The notes under the pieces: generated by a model
What the model was told of the DNA's origin: nothing
Databases searched by the model: none
Seen by the model: only the letters and a program-made list of their open reading frames with translations
Position numbers and translations under genes: made by a program
Shown here: one piece after another, positions 21,534 through 29,633 of the stretch
Layout: each line of letters starts with the position of its first letter
How positions within the stretch are numbered: position 1 is the first letter of the stretch
Assembly: GCF_900249755.1 (NCBI RefSeq)
Contig: NZ_LT976853.1
Span: 1,085,091 to 1,149,090, forward strand
Length of the DNA: 64,000 nt
Direction: 5' to 3'
From: Cupriavidus taiwanensis
GTDB taxonomy: Bacteria > Pseudomonadota > Gammaproteobacteria > Burkholderiales > Burkholderiaceae

Positions 21534-22499
21534 TTAGTCGCGGCGCCGCGCGGGCGTGGCGTCGAAGCTCGCCGCCGGCGCTTCCAGCCGCTGCGGCAGC
21601 GTTGCGGCCAGCGCCGCGGCGGCCTGCGCGAACTGCGTGCGCAGGTCGTCGGCCAGGCTGGAGCCGGCGCGGTGGCTGGCGCGCAGCATCTGGATCTCGA
21701 ACGGCAGCACCGGCGCCACGTCATGCAGCGCAACGCGCTCCGGGCTGGCGCTGAGCGCGGTGTACTGGTCCAGCAGCGTCATGCCCAGCCCCGCGTCGAC
21801 CAGCGCCAGCGCCAGCGAGTAGGTCTGCACCTCCAGCGTCGAGCGCGGTTCCAGCGCGTGCCGGGCCAGCGTCTGGCGCACCAGCAGGCCCAGCGAGCTG
21901 TTGTCGTCATAGCCGATGAAGGCGCGCTCCATCAGCCGCTGCATCGGCACCACGCGGCGGCGCCCGCCGGCGGGCAGCGGCTGCGCGCGCGGCACCGCCA
22001 GCAGCATGCGGCCGCTGGCTACCGGCTCGCTCGAGATCGCTTCATGGCGCGGCGGCGCGAAGGCAAAGCCCAGGTCGATCTGGTTGGCCAGCAGCGCGCC
22101 GACGATCTCGTCGGTATGGTGCGTCAGCACCTGCACCTGGATGTCGGGGTGGCGCGCGCAGAAGCTGCGCACCGCCGGCACCAGCAGCGGGTTGGCCAGG
22201 CTCGGCGTGGCGGCCACGCGCAGCCGGCCAGCGCCCTTGTGGCGCAGGCTTTCCGAGACGCGGCGCACGCGTTCGATCTCGCCATATAGCCTTTCGACAT
22301 CCCCATACAGCGCGTTGGCCTCGGGCGTGGCCTGCAGGCGCCCGCGCACGCGCTCGAACAGCCGGAAGCCGAGCGAGGCCTCGGCATGCTGCAGCACGCG
22401 CGTGACCACCGGCTGCGACACGTGCAGCAGGCGCGCGGCCTCGCTGACGGTGCCGGTCAGCATCACGGCGCGGAAGACTTCGATCTGGCGCAAGCGCAT
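21534..22499 (-). CDS. LysR-family transcriptional regulator
   Basis: A 321-residue regulator. The N-terminal winged helix-turn-helix is clear: IEVFRAVMLTGTVSEAARLLHVSQPVVTRVLQHAE (about residues 6-40). The C-terminal inducer-binding domain covers about 90-295. It is divergent from the D-amino-acid dehydrogenase gene with a 133-bp gap, the usual arrangement for a LysR protein and its target, so it likely controls that gene; the inducer could be an amino acid. The Ala/Pro-rich C-terminal tail is not conserved in the family. Confidence 0.9.
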   Translation of the reverse strand: MRLRQIEVFRAVMLTGTVSEAARLLHVSQPVVTRVLQHAEASLGFRLFERVRGRLQATPEANALYGDVERLYGEIERVRRVSESLRHKGAGRLRVAATPSLANPLLVPAVRSFCARHPDIQVQVLTHHTDEIVGALLANQIDLGFAFAPPRHEAISSEPVASGRMLLAVPRAQPLPAGGRRRVVPMQRLMERAFIGYDDNSSLGLLVRQTLARHALEPRSTLEVQTYSLALALVDAGLGMTLLDQYTALSASPERVALHDVAPVLPFEIQMLRASHRAGSSLADDLRTQFAQAAAALAATLPQRLEAPAASFDATPARRRD

Positions 22500-22632
22500 G
22501 GCATCTGAGTGAATCGGGATGGCGGGACAGGTTAGCTATAGCCGGGAGACATATTCTGGCACGTATTCGCATTGGGCAAGCCGGCGCGCTTGCACTACGC
22601 TCTGCCTGATGGATGCAAGCAAAGGAACGGCA

Positions 22633-23916
22633 ATGCAGGTGGTGATCGTGGGCGCGGGCGTGGTAGGCATGACGACGGCATGGCGCCTGGCCGAGGACGG
22701 CCACCAGGTGACGGTGCTCGAGCGCCACCAGGGCCCGGGCGAGGAAACCAGCTTTGCCAACGGCGGGCAGCTCAGCTACAGCTACGTGGCGCCGCTGGCG
22801 GGGCCGGGCGTGATGACCAAAGTGCCCGGCTGGCTGCTGCGGCGCGATTCGCCGATGCGCTTTCGCCCGGCGGCGGACCCGGCGCAGTGGCGCTGGCTGG
22901 CCGCCTTCATGTCCGCCTGCAACAGCGCCGCCAGCGAGGCGACCACGCGCAAGCTGCTGCGGCTGGGCTTCTATTCGCGCGACCTGATGCAGGCCTTCGT
23001 GGACCGGCACCAGCATGACGACGGCGGCGCCGGCTTCAGTTTTGCGCGGCGCGGCAAGCTGGTGGTGCACCGCGACGCGGCGGCGTTCGCTTCGGCGCGC
23101 CGGCTGCTCGACTACCAGGCCAGCCTGGGCTGCGAGCAGCAGGCGCTGGACCGCGACGCCTGCGTCGCGCTGGAGCCCGCGCTGGCCGGCATCCGCGACG
23201 ACATCGCCGGCGCCATCCATACCCCGAGCGAGGAGGTCGGCGACTGCCATCGCTTCTGCCTGTCGCTGGCACGGTTGCTGCAAGAGGGGGCGTACGCCGG
23301 CGTGTCGATGCGCTTCGGCGCCGCCGTGCAAGCGCTGGTGCAGCAGGGCGGGCGCGTCACCGGGGTGCGTACGGCGGCCGGGGTGGTTCCCGCCGACGTG
23401 GTGATCGTGGCGGGCGGCATCGGCAGCGTGCCGCTGCTGCGCCCGCTAGGGGTACGCCCGATGCTGTGGCCGCTCAAGGGCTATAGCATCACGGTGCCGC
23501 TGGCCGACGGCGCGCACGCGCCGCATATCAGCGTGACCGATGCTGCCAACAAGATCGTTTATGCCCGGATCGGCAATACACTGCGGGTGGCGGGCATGGC
23601 CGACCTGGTGCGCGGCGGCACCCGTATCGATCCGGAACGGGTCGGCACGCTGGTGGCGCAGACGCGCGCGCTGTTTCCCGGCATCGTGCCGGAGCAGCCG
23701 CTGGCGCAGCTGCAGCCGTGGGCCGGGCTGCGTCCGGCCACCCCCGACGGGCTGCCGCTGGTGGGGCCGTCGCGGGTGTCGGGGCTGTGGCTCAACCTGG
23801 GCCATGGCGCGCTCGGGTTTACGCTGGCGATGGGCAGTGCCGGCCTGCTGGCCGACCGGCTGGCGGGGCGCCGCCCCGCCATCGACGCAGAAGATTTCGA
23901 TGCCGCGCGCGCCTAG
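22633..23916 (+). CDS. dadA: D-amino acid dehydrogenase, small subunit type (DadA-like)
   Basis: A 427-residue flavoprotein that oxidises D-amino acids to 2-oxo acids and passes electrons to the respiratory chain. The FAD motif VVIVGAGVVGMTTAWRLAEDG is at the very N-terminus, followed by the DadA hallmark ETSFANGGQLSYSYVAPLAGPGV. The C-terminal FAD segment is GLRPATPDGLPLVGPS and GHGALGFTLAMGSA. AAGGAACGGCA precedes the ATG at 22633; the longer frame from 22519 is not supported. The divergent LysR gene and downstream amino-acid transport genes fit a D-amino-acid uptake and use role. Paralogues exist in this genus, so the dadA name is provisional. Confidence 0.88.
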   Translation: MQVVIVGAGVVGMTTAWRLAEDGHQVTVLERHQGPGEETSFANGGQLSYSYVAPLAGPGVMTKVPGWLLRRDSPMRFRPAADPAQWRWLAAFMSACNSAASEATTRKLLRLGFYSRDLMQAFVDRHQHDDGGAGFSFARRGKLVVHRDAAAFASARRLLDYQASLGCEQQALDRDACVALEPALAGIRDDIAGAIHTPSEEVGDCHRFCLSLARLLQEGAYAGVSMRFGAAVQALVQQGGRVTGVRTAAGVVPADVVIVAGGIGSVPLLRPLGVRPMLWPLKGYSITVPLADGAHAPHISVTDAANKIVYARIGNTLRVAGMADLVRGGTRIDPERVGTLVAQTRALFPGIVPEQPLAQLQPWAGLRPATPDGLPLVGPSRVSGLWLNLGHGALGFTLAMGSAGLLADRLAGRRPAIDAEDFDAARA

Positions 23917-24021
23917 CGCAGCGGCAGAGCATGGGTTGTTGCAGTACCGTCAAGTCCGCAGTACCAGAAGCTGTCCACGAAACATGCCTCGATGACCAAG
24001 CCCCACTACAAGGAGCGCCAC

Positions 24022-24933
24022 ATGCAAACGCCGCACCCCCACCGATCCGCCACCCTCCGCATGCTTGCGGCCGCCACGCTGCTGCTGGCCGCCGGCGCCG
24101 CCCAGGCCGCCGACGGCGACACGCTGAAGAAAATCAAGGACAGCGGCGTGATCTCGCTTGGCTACCGCGAATCGTCGATCCCGTTCTCGTACACCGACGG
24201 CAAGGAGGTCATGGGCTATTCGCATGAAATCCTGTTGCAGATCGTCGACAAGGTGAAGAGCGAGCTGAAGATGCCGAACCTGCAGGTGCGCCTGACGCCG
24301 ATCACCTCGCAGAACCGCATCCCGCTGGTGCAGAACGGCACCATCGATATCGAATGCGGCAGCACCACCAACAACCTGGAGCGGCAGAAGCAGGTGGCGT
24401 TCTCCAACAGCCTGTTCGTCTACGGCATCAAGATGCTGACCAAGAAGGACTCGGGCGTGAAGGAGTTTGCCGACCTGAAGGACCGCAACGTGGTCACCAC
24501 CGCCGGCACCACCGGCGAGCGCCTGCTGGTCAAGATGAACGGCGAGAAGGCCATGAACATGAACCTGATCAGCACCAAGGACCATGGCCAGTCGTTCCTG
24601 ATCCTGGAAACCGGCCGCGCCGCCGCGTTCGTGATGGATGAGCCGCTGTTGTACGGGGAGCGCACCAAGGCCAAGAATGCGGCCGAGTGGGTGGTGGTGG
24701 GCGCGCCGCTGCAGACCGAGAACTACGCCTGCATGTTCCGCAAGGACGATGCCTCGTTCAAGAAGCTGGCCGACGGCGTGATCGCCGACCTGCAGACCAG
24801 CGGCCGCGCCGAGAAGCTGTACAACAAGTGGTTCATGTCGCCGATTCCGCCGCGCGGCATCAACATGAACTATCCGATGTCGGCGGACATGAAGGCGCTG
24901 TTCGCGGCGCCCAACGACAAGGCCTACCAGTAG
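24022..24933 (+). CDS. Amino-acid ABC transporter substrate-binding protein (GltI-like)
   Basis: A 303-residue periplasmic protein. A signal peptide (about 1-29, LLLAAGAAQAAD) precedes a solute-binding family 3 domain with DTLKKIKDSGVISLGYRESSIPFSY, the substrate loop ECGSTTNNLERQKQVAFSNSLF and the end DLQTSGRAEKLYNKWF. This pattern is that of glutamate/aspartate-binding GltI proteins. AAGGAG lies upstream of the ATG at 24022, preferred over 23992. It follows dadA by 105 bases and is probably co-transcribed. Matching GltJ/K/L genes are not in the window. Confidence 0.88.
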   Translation: MQTPHPHRSATLRMLAAATLLLAAGAAQAADGDTLKKIKDSGVISLGYRESSIPFSYTDGKEVMGYSHEILLQIVDKVKSELKMPNLQVRLTPITSQNRIPLVQNGTIDIECGSTTNNLERQKQVAFSNSLFVYGIKMLTKKDSGVKEFADLKDRNVVTTAGTTGERLLVKMNGEKAMNMNLISTKDHGQSFLILETGRAAAFVMDEPLLYGERTKAKNAAEWVVVGAPLQTENYACMFRKDDASFKKLADGVIADLQTSGRAEKLYNKWFMSPIPPRGINMNYPMSADMKALFAAPNDKAYQ

Positions 24934-24972
24934 GGCAGGGCAGCCGCGGGGCGCGCAACCGGGCCTCGCGGT

Positions 24973-25001
24973 TATTTAGCCATGATGAATCGATATTTAG
25001 C
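24973..25001. promoter_or_regulatory. AT-rich segment with direct repeats TATTTAGC, 21 bp apart
   Basis: TATTTAGC occurs at 24973-24980 and 24994-25001, a spacing of two helical turns, inside a notably AT-rich pocket between the two binding-protein genes. It is a candidate activator site or UP-like element for the second gene. No known operator was recognised. Confidence 0.3.
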
Positions 25002-25127
25002 ATTCGATAGTGTTTGCGGTAGTGTTGAGCCCGATATAGGCTCATAGCAGCACAACGGCCGGCGGCCCTCCAAAAGAGGCCAGCCGGCGCTGCCCCACAC
25101 TGCTTATCCGCATCGACTGGAGAACAT

Positions 25128-25946
25128 ATGCGATCGCTTCGTACTGGCTGGTTCAAATCCCTGCTGGCCGCTTCCCTGCTGGCCGGCGCCGGCCTGGCGG
25201 CCACGGCCCATGCCGCCGACCTGCTCGACACCGTCAAGCAGTCCGGCGTGCTGAAGATCGGGCTGGAGGGCACCTACCCGCCGTTCGGCTTCCGTGGCGC
25301 AAAGAACGAGCTGGAAGGCTTCGACGTCGACGTGGCGCGGGCGGTGGCGGGCAAGCTCGGCGTCAAGCCGGAGTTCGTCACCACCGAATGGAGCGGCATC
25401 ATCGCCGGCCTGCAGGCGGGCAAGTTCGACGTGATCGTCAACCAGGTCAACGTCACGCCGCAGCGCCAGCAGGTGCTGGACTTCTCCACGCCCTACGTCT
25501 ACTCGGATGCGCAACTGATCCAGCGCAAGGATGACAAGCGCCAGTTCAAGTCGCTGGAAGACCTGAAAGGCCACAAGCTTGGCGTCAGCCTGGGCAGCAA
25601 CTACAACGACCTGGCCAAGTCCGTGCCCGACATCGAGGTCAAGACCTATCCCGGCGCACCGGAGTACCTGCGCGACCTGGCGGCACAGCGCGTCGACGCC
25701 GCGCTGAACGACCGGCTGATGGTCGCGTATCTGGTCAAGACCGCCAACCTGCCGCTGCGGCCGGGCGCGATCGTGGCGGGTGCCACCACGCAGGTGGCGA
25801 TCCCGTTCCGCAAGGACAACCCCAAGTTCGCGCAGGCGATCAACCACGCGCTGGATGAGCTGGGCAAGGACGGCACGCTGGGCAAGCTGTCGGTGAAGTG
25901 GTTCGGCACCGACGTGACCAAGCCCGCCGGCAAGCCGATCAAGTAA
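25128..25946 (+). CDS. Amino-acid ABC transporter substrate-binding protein (FliY/cystine-type)
   Basis: A 272-residue periplasmic protein. The signal peptide ends near residue 29 (ATAHAAD). The family 3 domain shows GVLKIGLEGTYPPFGFRG, then ELEGFDVDVARAVAGKLG and the carboxylate-binding VNQVNVTPQRQQVLDFSTPYVYSD. It most resembles cystine or polar amino-acid binding proteins. GGAGAACAT precedes the ATG. The matching permease starts 162 bases downstream, but no ATPase gene is present, so the importer must borrow one encoded elsewhere. Its stop codon lies in a 13-bp tandem repeat. Confidence 0.9.
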   Translation: MRSLRTGWFKSLLAASLLAGAGLAATAHAADLLDTVKQSGVLKIGLEGTYPPFGFRGAKNELEGFDVDVARAVAGKLGVKPEFVTTEWSGIIAGLQAGKFDVIVNQVNVTPQRQQVLDFSTPYVYSDAQLIQRKDDKRQFKSLEDLKGHKLGVSLGSNYNDLAKSVPDIEVKTYPGAPEYLRDLAAQRVDAALNDRLMVAYLVKTANLPLRPGAIVAGATTQVAIPFRKDNPKFAQAINHALDELGKDGTLGKLSVKWFGTDVTKPAGKPIK

Positions 25947-26005
25947 GCCGGTCAAGTAAGCCGGTCAAGTAAGCCGGTCAAGTAAGCCGGTCAAGTAAGC
26001 CGACC
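25941..26005. repeat. Five tandem 13-bp units crossing the stop codon of the binding-protein gene
   Basis: AAGTAAGCCGGTC is repeated from 25941, with four perfect units and a fifth that diverges after ten bases. The gene's TAA (25944-25946) is in the first unit, so each unit carries TAA in a shifting frame. Confidence 0.9.
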
Positions 26006-26108
26006 GGCAAGAGAGAGCGTTATCATGTCGCGGCGCGGCGGCCTGCATGGCTGCCGCGCCGCTTTGCATTGCGTCCTTGATTGCTGATCCTCTTCCCGCC
26101 GCCACGCC

Positions 26109-26768
26109 ATGTCCGCTCTCCAGCTTGTCATCGACTCCCTGCCCGTGCTGCTGCAGGGCACGCTGCTGACCATCAAGTTCGCGTTGTGGTCGATGGTGTT
26201 CGGGCTGCTGCTGGGCACGGTGGTGGCGCTGATGGGCATCAGCCATAGCCGTGCGCTCAAGGCGGTGGCGCGCGGCTACGTCAGCATCATGCGCGGCACG
26301 CCGCTGCTGGTGCAGATCTTCGTGGTCTACTACGGGCTACCCGGCATCGGCATCGCCCTGGAGCCGACGCCCGCGGGCGTGCTGACGCTGAGCCTGAATG
26401 TCGGCGCCTACTTGTCGGAGAGCATGCGCGGCGCCATCCTGGGGGTGGCGCGCGGGCAGTGGCTGGCTGCGTACAGCCTGGGGCTGACGCCGGCGCAGGC
26501 GCTGCGCTACGTGGTGGGCCCGCAGGCGCTGCGGCTGGCGGTGCCGAGCCTGTCGAACAGCCTGATCAGCCTGATCAAGGATACGTCGCTGGTGTCGGTG
26601 ATTACCGTGACCGAGCTGCTGCGCACGGCGCAGGAGGTAATTGCTGCGACTTACCAGCCGTTGCCGTTGTACCTGGCGGTGGCGGCGATTTACTGGGTGC
26701 TGAGCACGGGGTTGTCGGGGCTGCAGCACAGGCTGGAGCGGAGGTTGTCGTTGCCGGGGAGGCATTGA
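26109..26768 (+). CDS. Amino-acid ABC transporter permease
   Basis: A 219-residue HisM/GlnP-type permease with about five hydrophobic segments. The N-terminus LLQGTLLTIKFALWSMVFGLLLG and GTPLLVQIFVVYYGLP are family marks, and the cytoplasmic EAA loop that contacts the ATPase reads YSLGLTPAQALRYVVGPQALRLAVPSLSN. It likely partners with the binding protein just upstream. No ATP-binding gene follows; instead there are hairpin repeats and the end of cphA on the other strand. The 3' end shows more T- and A-rich codon choice than its neighbours. Confidence 0.9.
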   Translation: MSALQLVIDSLPVLLQGTLLTIKFALWSMVFGLLLGTVVALMGISHSRALKAVARGYVSIMRGTPLLVQIFVVYYGLPGIGIALEPTPAGVLTLSLNVGAYLSESMRGAILGVARGQWLAAYSLGLTPAQALRYVVGPQALRLAVPSLSNSLISLIKDTSLVSVITVTELLRTAQEVIAATYQPLPLYLAVAAIYWVLSTGLSGLQHRLERRLSLPGRH

Positions 26769-26839
26769 TTCCCACGGACAAGAACGAGGAGGGCGGTGTT
26801 GGGTGCCCCCAAGCCGCCCGAACTAGCCCAAGCAAGGTG

Positions 26840-26880
26840 TTCTCCCTCTCCCCTCATGGGGAGAGGGTCGGGGTGAGGGG
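26840..26880. repeat. Dispersed hairpin repeat, first copy of an inverted pair
   Basis: CCCTCTCCCC (26844-26853) pairs with GGGGAGAGGG (26858-26867), followed by GGGGTGAGGGG. It is head-to-head with the copy at 26953-27000. Confidence 0.7.
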
Positions 26881-26952
26881 TGGGCTAGCGAGGTACCACA
26901 TGAAGCAAGGCCGACGGTTTTAACCCACGGGCAGTCAGCTTTTGACACCCCG

Positions 26953-27000
26953 GCCCTCACCCCCCGGCCCGTCTCCCGCGAGCGGGAGAGGGGAGCAAAC
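26953..27000. repeat. Dispersed hairpin repeat, second copy in inverted orientation
   Basis: CCCTCACCCC comes first here, then TCTCCCGC (26972-26979) pairing with GCGGGAGA (26982-26989). It lies just beyond the end of cphA (27020) and may end that transcript. Confidence 0.7.
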
Positions 27001-27019
27001 ACGGGCATAGCGAAAAGAT

Positions 27020-29590
27020 TTACCCCTGCGCAATCCGCCCCGCGATATGCCCCAGCGCCTCTTCCACCTGGTCCACCAGGATCAGGCAAAGATCGCCGGC
27101 ATTCAGGTGCGACAGCGCCGTATCGATCGCCAGGAACTCCCCGCGGATCTCCTCGACCTTGCTGGTGCGTTGCGCGCCCTGCAGGCCCTCGCGCAGCAGC
27201 GCCAGCACCTCGCCGTCGGCACGTCCTCGCTGGCACTGGTCCTGGTACAGGATCACTTCATCGAACACGCCGCCCAGGATCTGGGTCTGGCGGCGGATGT
27301 CGTCGTCGCGGCGGTCGCCCGCGCCGCTGATCACCACCACGCGGCGCCTGGCCGGGATGGATTCGATCGCGTTGCACAGCGCCAGGATCGCATCCGGGTT
27401 GTGGCCGTAGTCGGCGATCAGCGTGGCGCCGCGGTAGTCGAACACATTGAAGCGTCCGGGCGCGGTCTGCGCATCGTTGACGAAGGTGGCCAAACCGCGG
27501 CGGATCACCGGCCAGTCGATGCCCAGCGCCCACGCGGCGGCGATCGACGACATCGCGTTCTCGACCTGGAAGCCGATGGTGCCGTTGCGCGTCAGCGGGA
27601 TTTCCGCCAGCGCAATGCGTACCTCGGCATCGCCTTCCGCGGCGACGATGTCGGCGCCGTCGACGAACACCACGCGCTTGCCCTGCGCGCGGTGCGTGGC
27701 CATGGCCGGCTGGTCGGGATCGTGCGCGAAGAAGGTGACGCTGCCGGGGCAGGCGTCGGCCATGCGCACCACCATCGGGTCGGCGGCGTTGAGCACGGCC
27801 ATGCCGTGCGGCGCGACGTTCTGCACGATCACGCTCTTGAGCACCGCCAGGTCTTCGACCGAATTGATATAGGACAGGCCCAGGTGGTCGCCTTCGCCGA
27901 CGTTGGTCACCACCGCCACGTCGCAGCGGTCGAAGGCCAGGCCCTCGCGCAGCAGGCCGCCGCGCGCGGTTTCGAACACGGCGGCGTCGACGTCGGGATG
28001 CAGCAGCACGTTGCGCGCGCTGCGCGGGCCGCTGCAGTCGCCGGTGTCGATGCGCTCGCCCTGGATATAGACGCCGTCGGTGCCGGTCATGCCCATGCGC
28101 AGCCCGCTGGTGGCCATGATGTGGGTGATCAGGCGGACCGTGGTGGTCTTGCCATTGGTGCCGGAGACCGCCACCACCGGGATGCGGCCATCGTCGCCAT
28201 CGGCGAACATGGTCGAGACGATGGCTTCGCCGACCGCGCGGCCCTTGCCGTACGACGGCTGCAGGTGCATGCGCAGGCCCGGCGCGGCATTGACTTCGAC
28301 GATGCCGCCGGCCTGTTCCTCGAACGGCTTGAGCATGGTCTCGCAGACCGCGTCGACGCCGGCGATGTCCAGGCCAACCATCTGCGCCGCGGCCACCGCG
28401 CGCGCGGCGATGTCCGGGTGGACGTCGTCGGTCACGTCGGTGGCGCTGCCGCCGGTGGACAGGTTGGCGTTATTGCGCAGCACCACGCGGGTGCCGTTGG
28501 CCGGCACGGAATCGGCGGTCAGGTTCTGCTTGGCCAGCGTGGCCAGCGCGATGTCGTCGAAGCGGATCTTGGTCAGCGAGGTCGCATGGCCTTCGCCGCG
28601 GCGCGGGTCGCGGTTCACTTCGTCGACCAGCTGGCGCACGGTATGCACTCCGTCGCCGATCACCTGCGGCGGATCGCGGCGCGCCGCCGCGACCAGCTGC
28701 TTGCCGACCACCAGCAGGCGGAAATCGTGGCCCGGGATATAGCGCTCGACGATCACGTCCGAGCTGATGTCCGAGGCCACTTCATAGGCCGTCATCACTT
28801 CCTCGCGGGTGCGGATGCGCACCGCCACGCCCTTGCCCTGGTTGCCGTCGCGCGGCTTGACCACCACCGGCGCGTCGATTTCCTGCGCCGCGGCCCAGGC
28901 TTCCTCGGCGCTGCGCACCGAGCGGCCCAGCGGCACCGGCACGCCTGCGGCGTGCAGCAGGGACTTGGTCAGTTCCTTGTCCTGCGCGATCGATTCGGCC
29001 ACGGCGCTGGTGCGGTCGGTCTCGGCGGCCTGGATGCGGCGCTGCTTGCTGCCCCAGCCGAACTGCACCATCGAGCCCTGCGTCAGGCGCCGGTACGGAA
29101 TGCCGCGCGCGACCGCGGCGTAGACGATCGAGCCGGTGCTCGGCCCCAGGCGCACGTCCTCGTCCAGCTCGCGCAGGCGGTGCAGCGCGTCGGCGAGGTC
29201 GAACGGGGTGTCGTGGCGGGCGGCGTGGCACAGCGCCTCGGCCAGTTCGAACGCGAGCCGGCCGACTTCTTCCTCGCTGTATTGCACGATCACCTGGTAG
29301 ATGCCGGGCTCGACCGTCTGCGCGGTGCGGCTGAACGTGACCGGGCAGCCGGCGGCGGCCTGCAGGCGCAGCGCGGTTACTTCCAGCACGTGGGCCAGCG
29401 ACAGCTCGACCGATTCCTCGTCCGGGCGCAGCGGCCCGATCTCGGGGAAGCGCGCGCGCAGCCGGTCTTCAAAGCCGGGCAGCGCCGACAGCATGTTGGC
29501 GGTGTCCTGGCAGGCCACGATCGCCTCGATGGCGGTGTGGCGGCACCACAGGTTCGGGCCCCGCAGGGCCCGGATACGGGAGACTTCCAT
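27020..29590 (-). CDS. cphA: Cyanophycin synthetase (catalytic domains canonical, N-domain divergent)
   Basis: An 856-residue ATP-dependent ligase that builds multi-L-arginyl-poly-L-aspartate. The order is N-domain (1-160), ATP-grasp (about 200-460: VVVKPRDGNQGKGV at 242-255, NAAPGLRMH at 434-442) and Mur-ligase-like domain (about 470-856: P-loop SGTNGKTTT at 476-484, ETARGGLLREGLAFD, DYGHNP). These catalytic motifs match known CphA enzymes. The N-domain does not: the GH-x-x-EH motif found in cyanobacterial CphA1 is replaced by AHVLEV near residues 66-71. It begins 43 bases after the end of the second synthetase gene on the same strand. The ribosome site is weak. No cyanophycinase gene is in the window. 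Confidence 0.92.
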   Translation of the reverse strand: MEVSRIRALRGPNLWCRHTAIEAIVACQDTANMLSALPGFEDRLRARFPEIGPLRPDEESVELSLAHVLEVTALRLQAAAGCPVTFSRTAQTVEPGIYQVIVQYSEEEVGRLAFELAEALCHAARHDTPFDLADALHRLRELDEDVRLGPSTGSIVYAAVARGIPYRRLTQGSMVQFGWGSKQRRIQAAETDRTSAVAESIAQDKELTKSLLHAAGVPVPLGRSVRSAEEAWAAAQEIDAPVVVKPRDGNQGKGVAVRIRTREEVMTAYEVASDISSDVIVERYIPGHDFRLLVVGKQLVAAARRDPPQVIGDGVHTVRQLVDEVNRDPRRGEGHATSLTKIRFDDIALATLAKQNLTADSVPANGTRVVLRNNANLSTGGSATDVTDDVHPDIAARAVAAAQMVGLDIAGVDAVCETMLKPFEEQAGGIVEVNAAPGLRMHLQPSYGKGRAVGEAIVSTMFADGDDGRIPVVAVSGTNGKTTTVRLITHIMATSGLRMGMTGTDGVYIQGERIDTGDCSGPRSARNVLLHPDVDAAVFETARGGLLREGLAFDRCDVAVVTNVGEGDHLGLSYINSVEDLAVLKSVIVQNVAPHGMAVLNAADPMVVRMADACPGSVTFFAHDPDQPAMATHRAQGKRVVFVDGADIVAAEGDAEVRIALAEIPLTRNGTIGFQVENAMSSIAAAWALGIDWPVIRRGLATFVNDAQTAPGRFNVFDYRGATLIADYGHNPDAILALCNAIESIPARRRVVVISGAGDRRDDDIRRQTQILGGVFDEVILYQDQCQRGRADGEVLALLREGLQGAQRTSKVEEIRGEFLAIDTALSHLNAGDLCLILVDQVEEALGHIAGRIAQG

Positions 29591-29633
29591 AGAACGGTTT
29601 CCGTGTCTTCTATGCGCGGTTAGGCTGGGGGCG

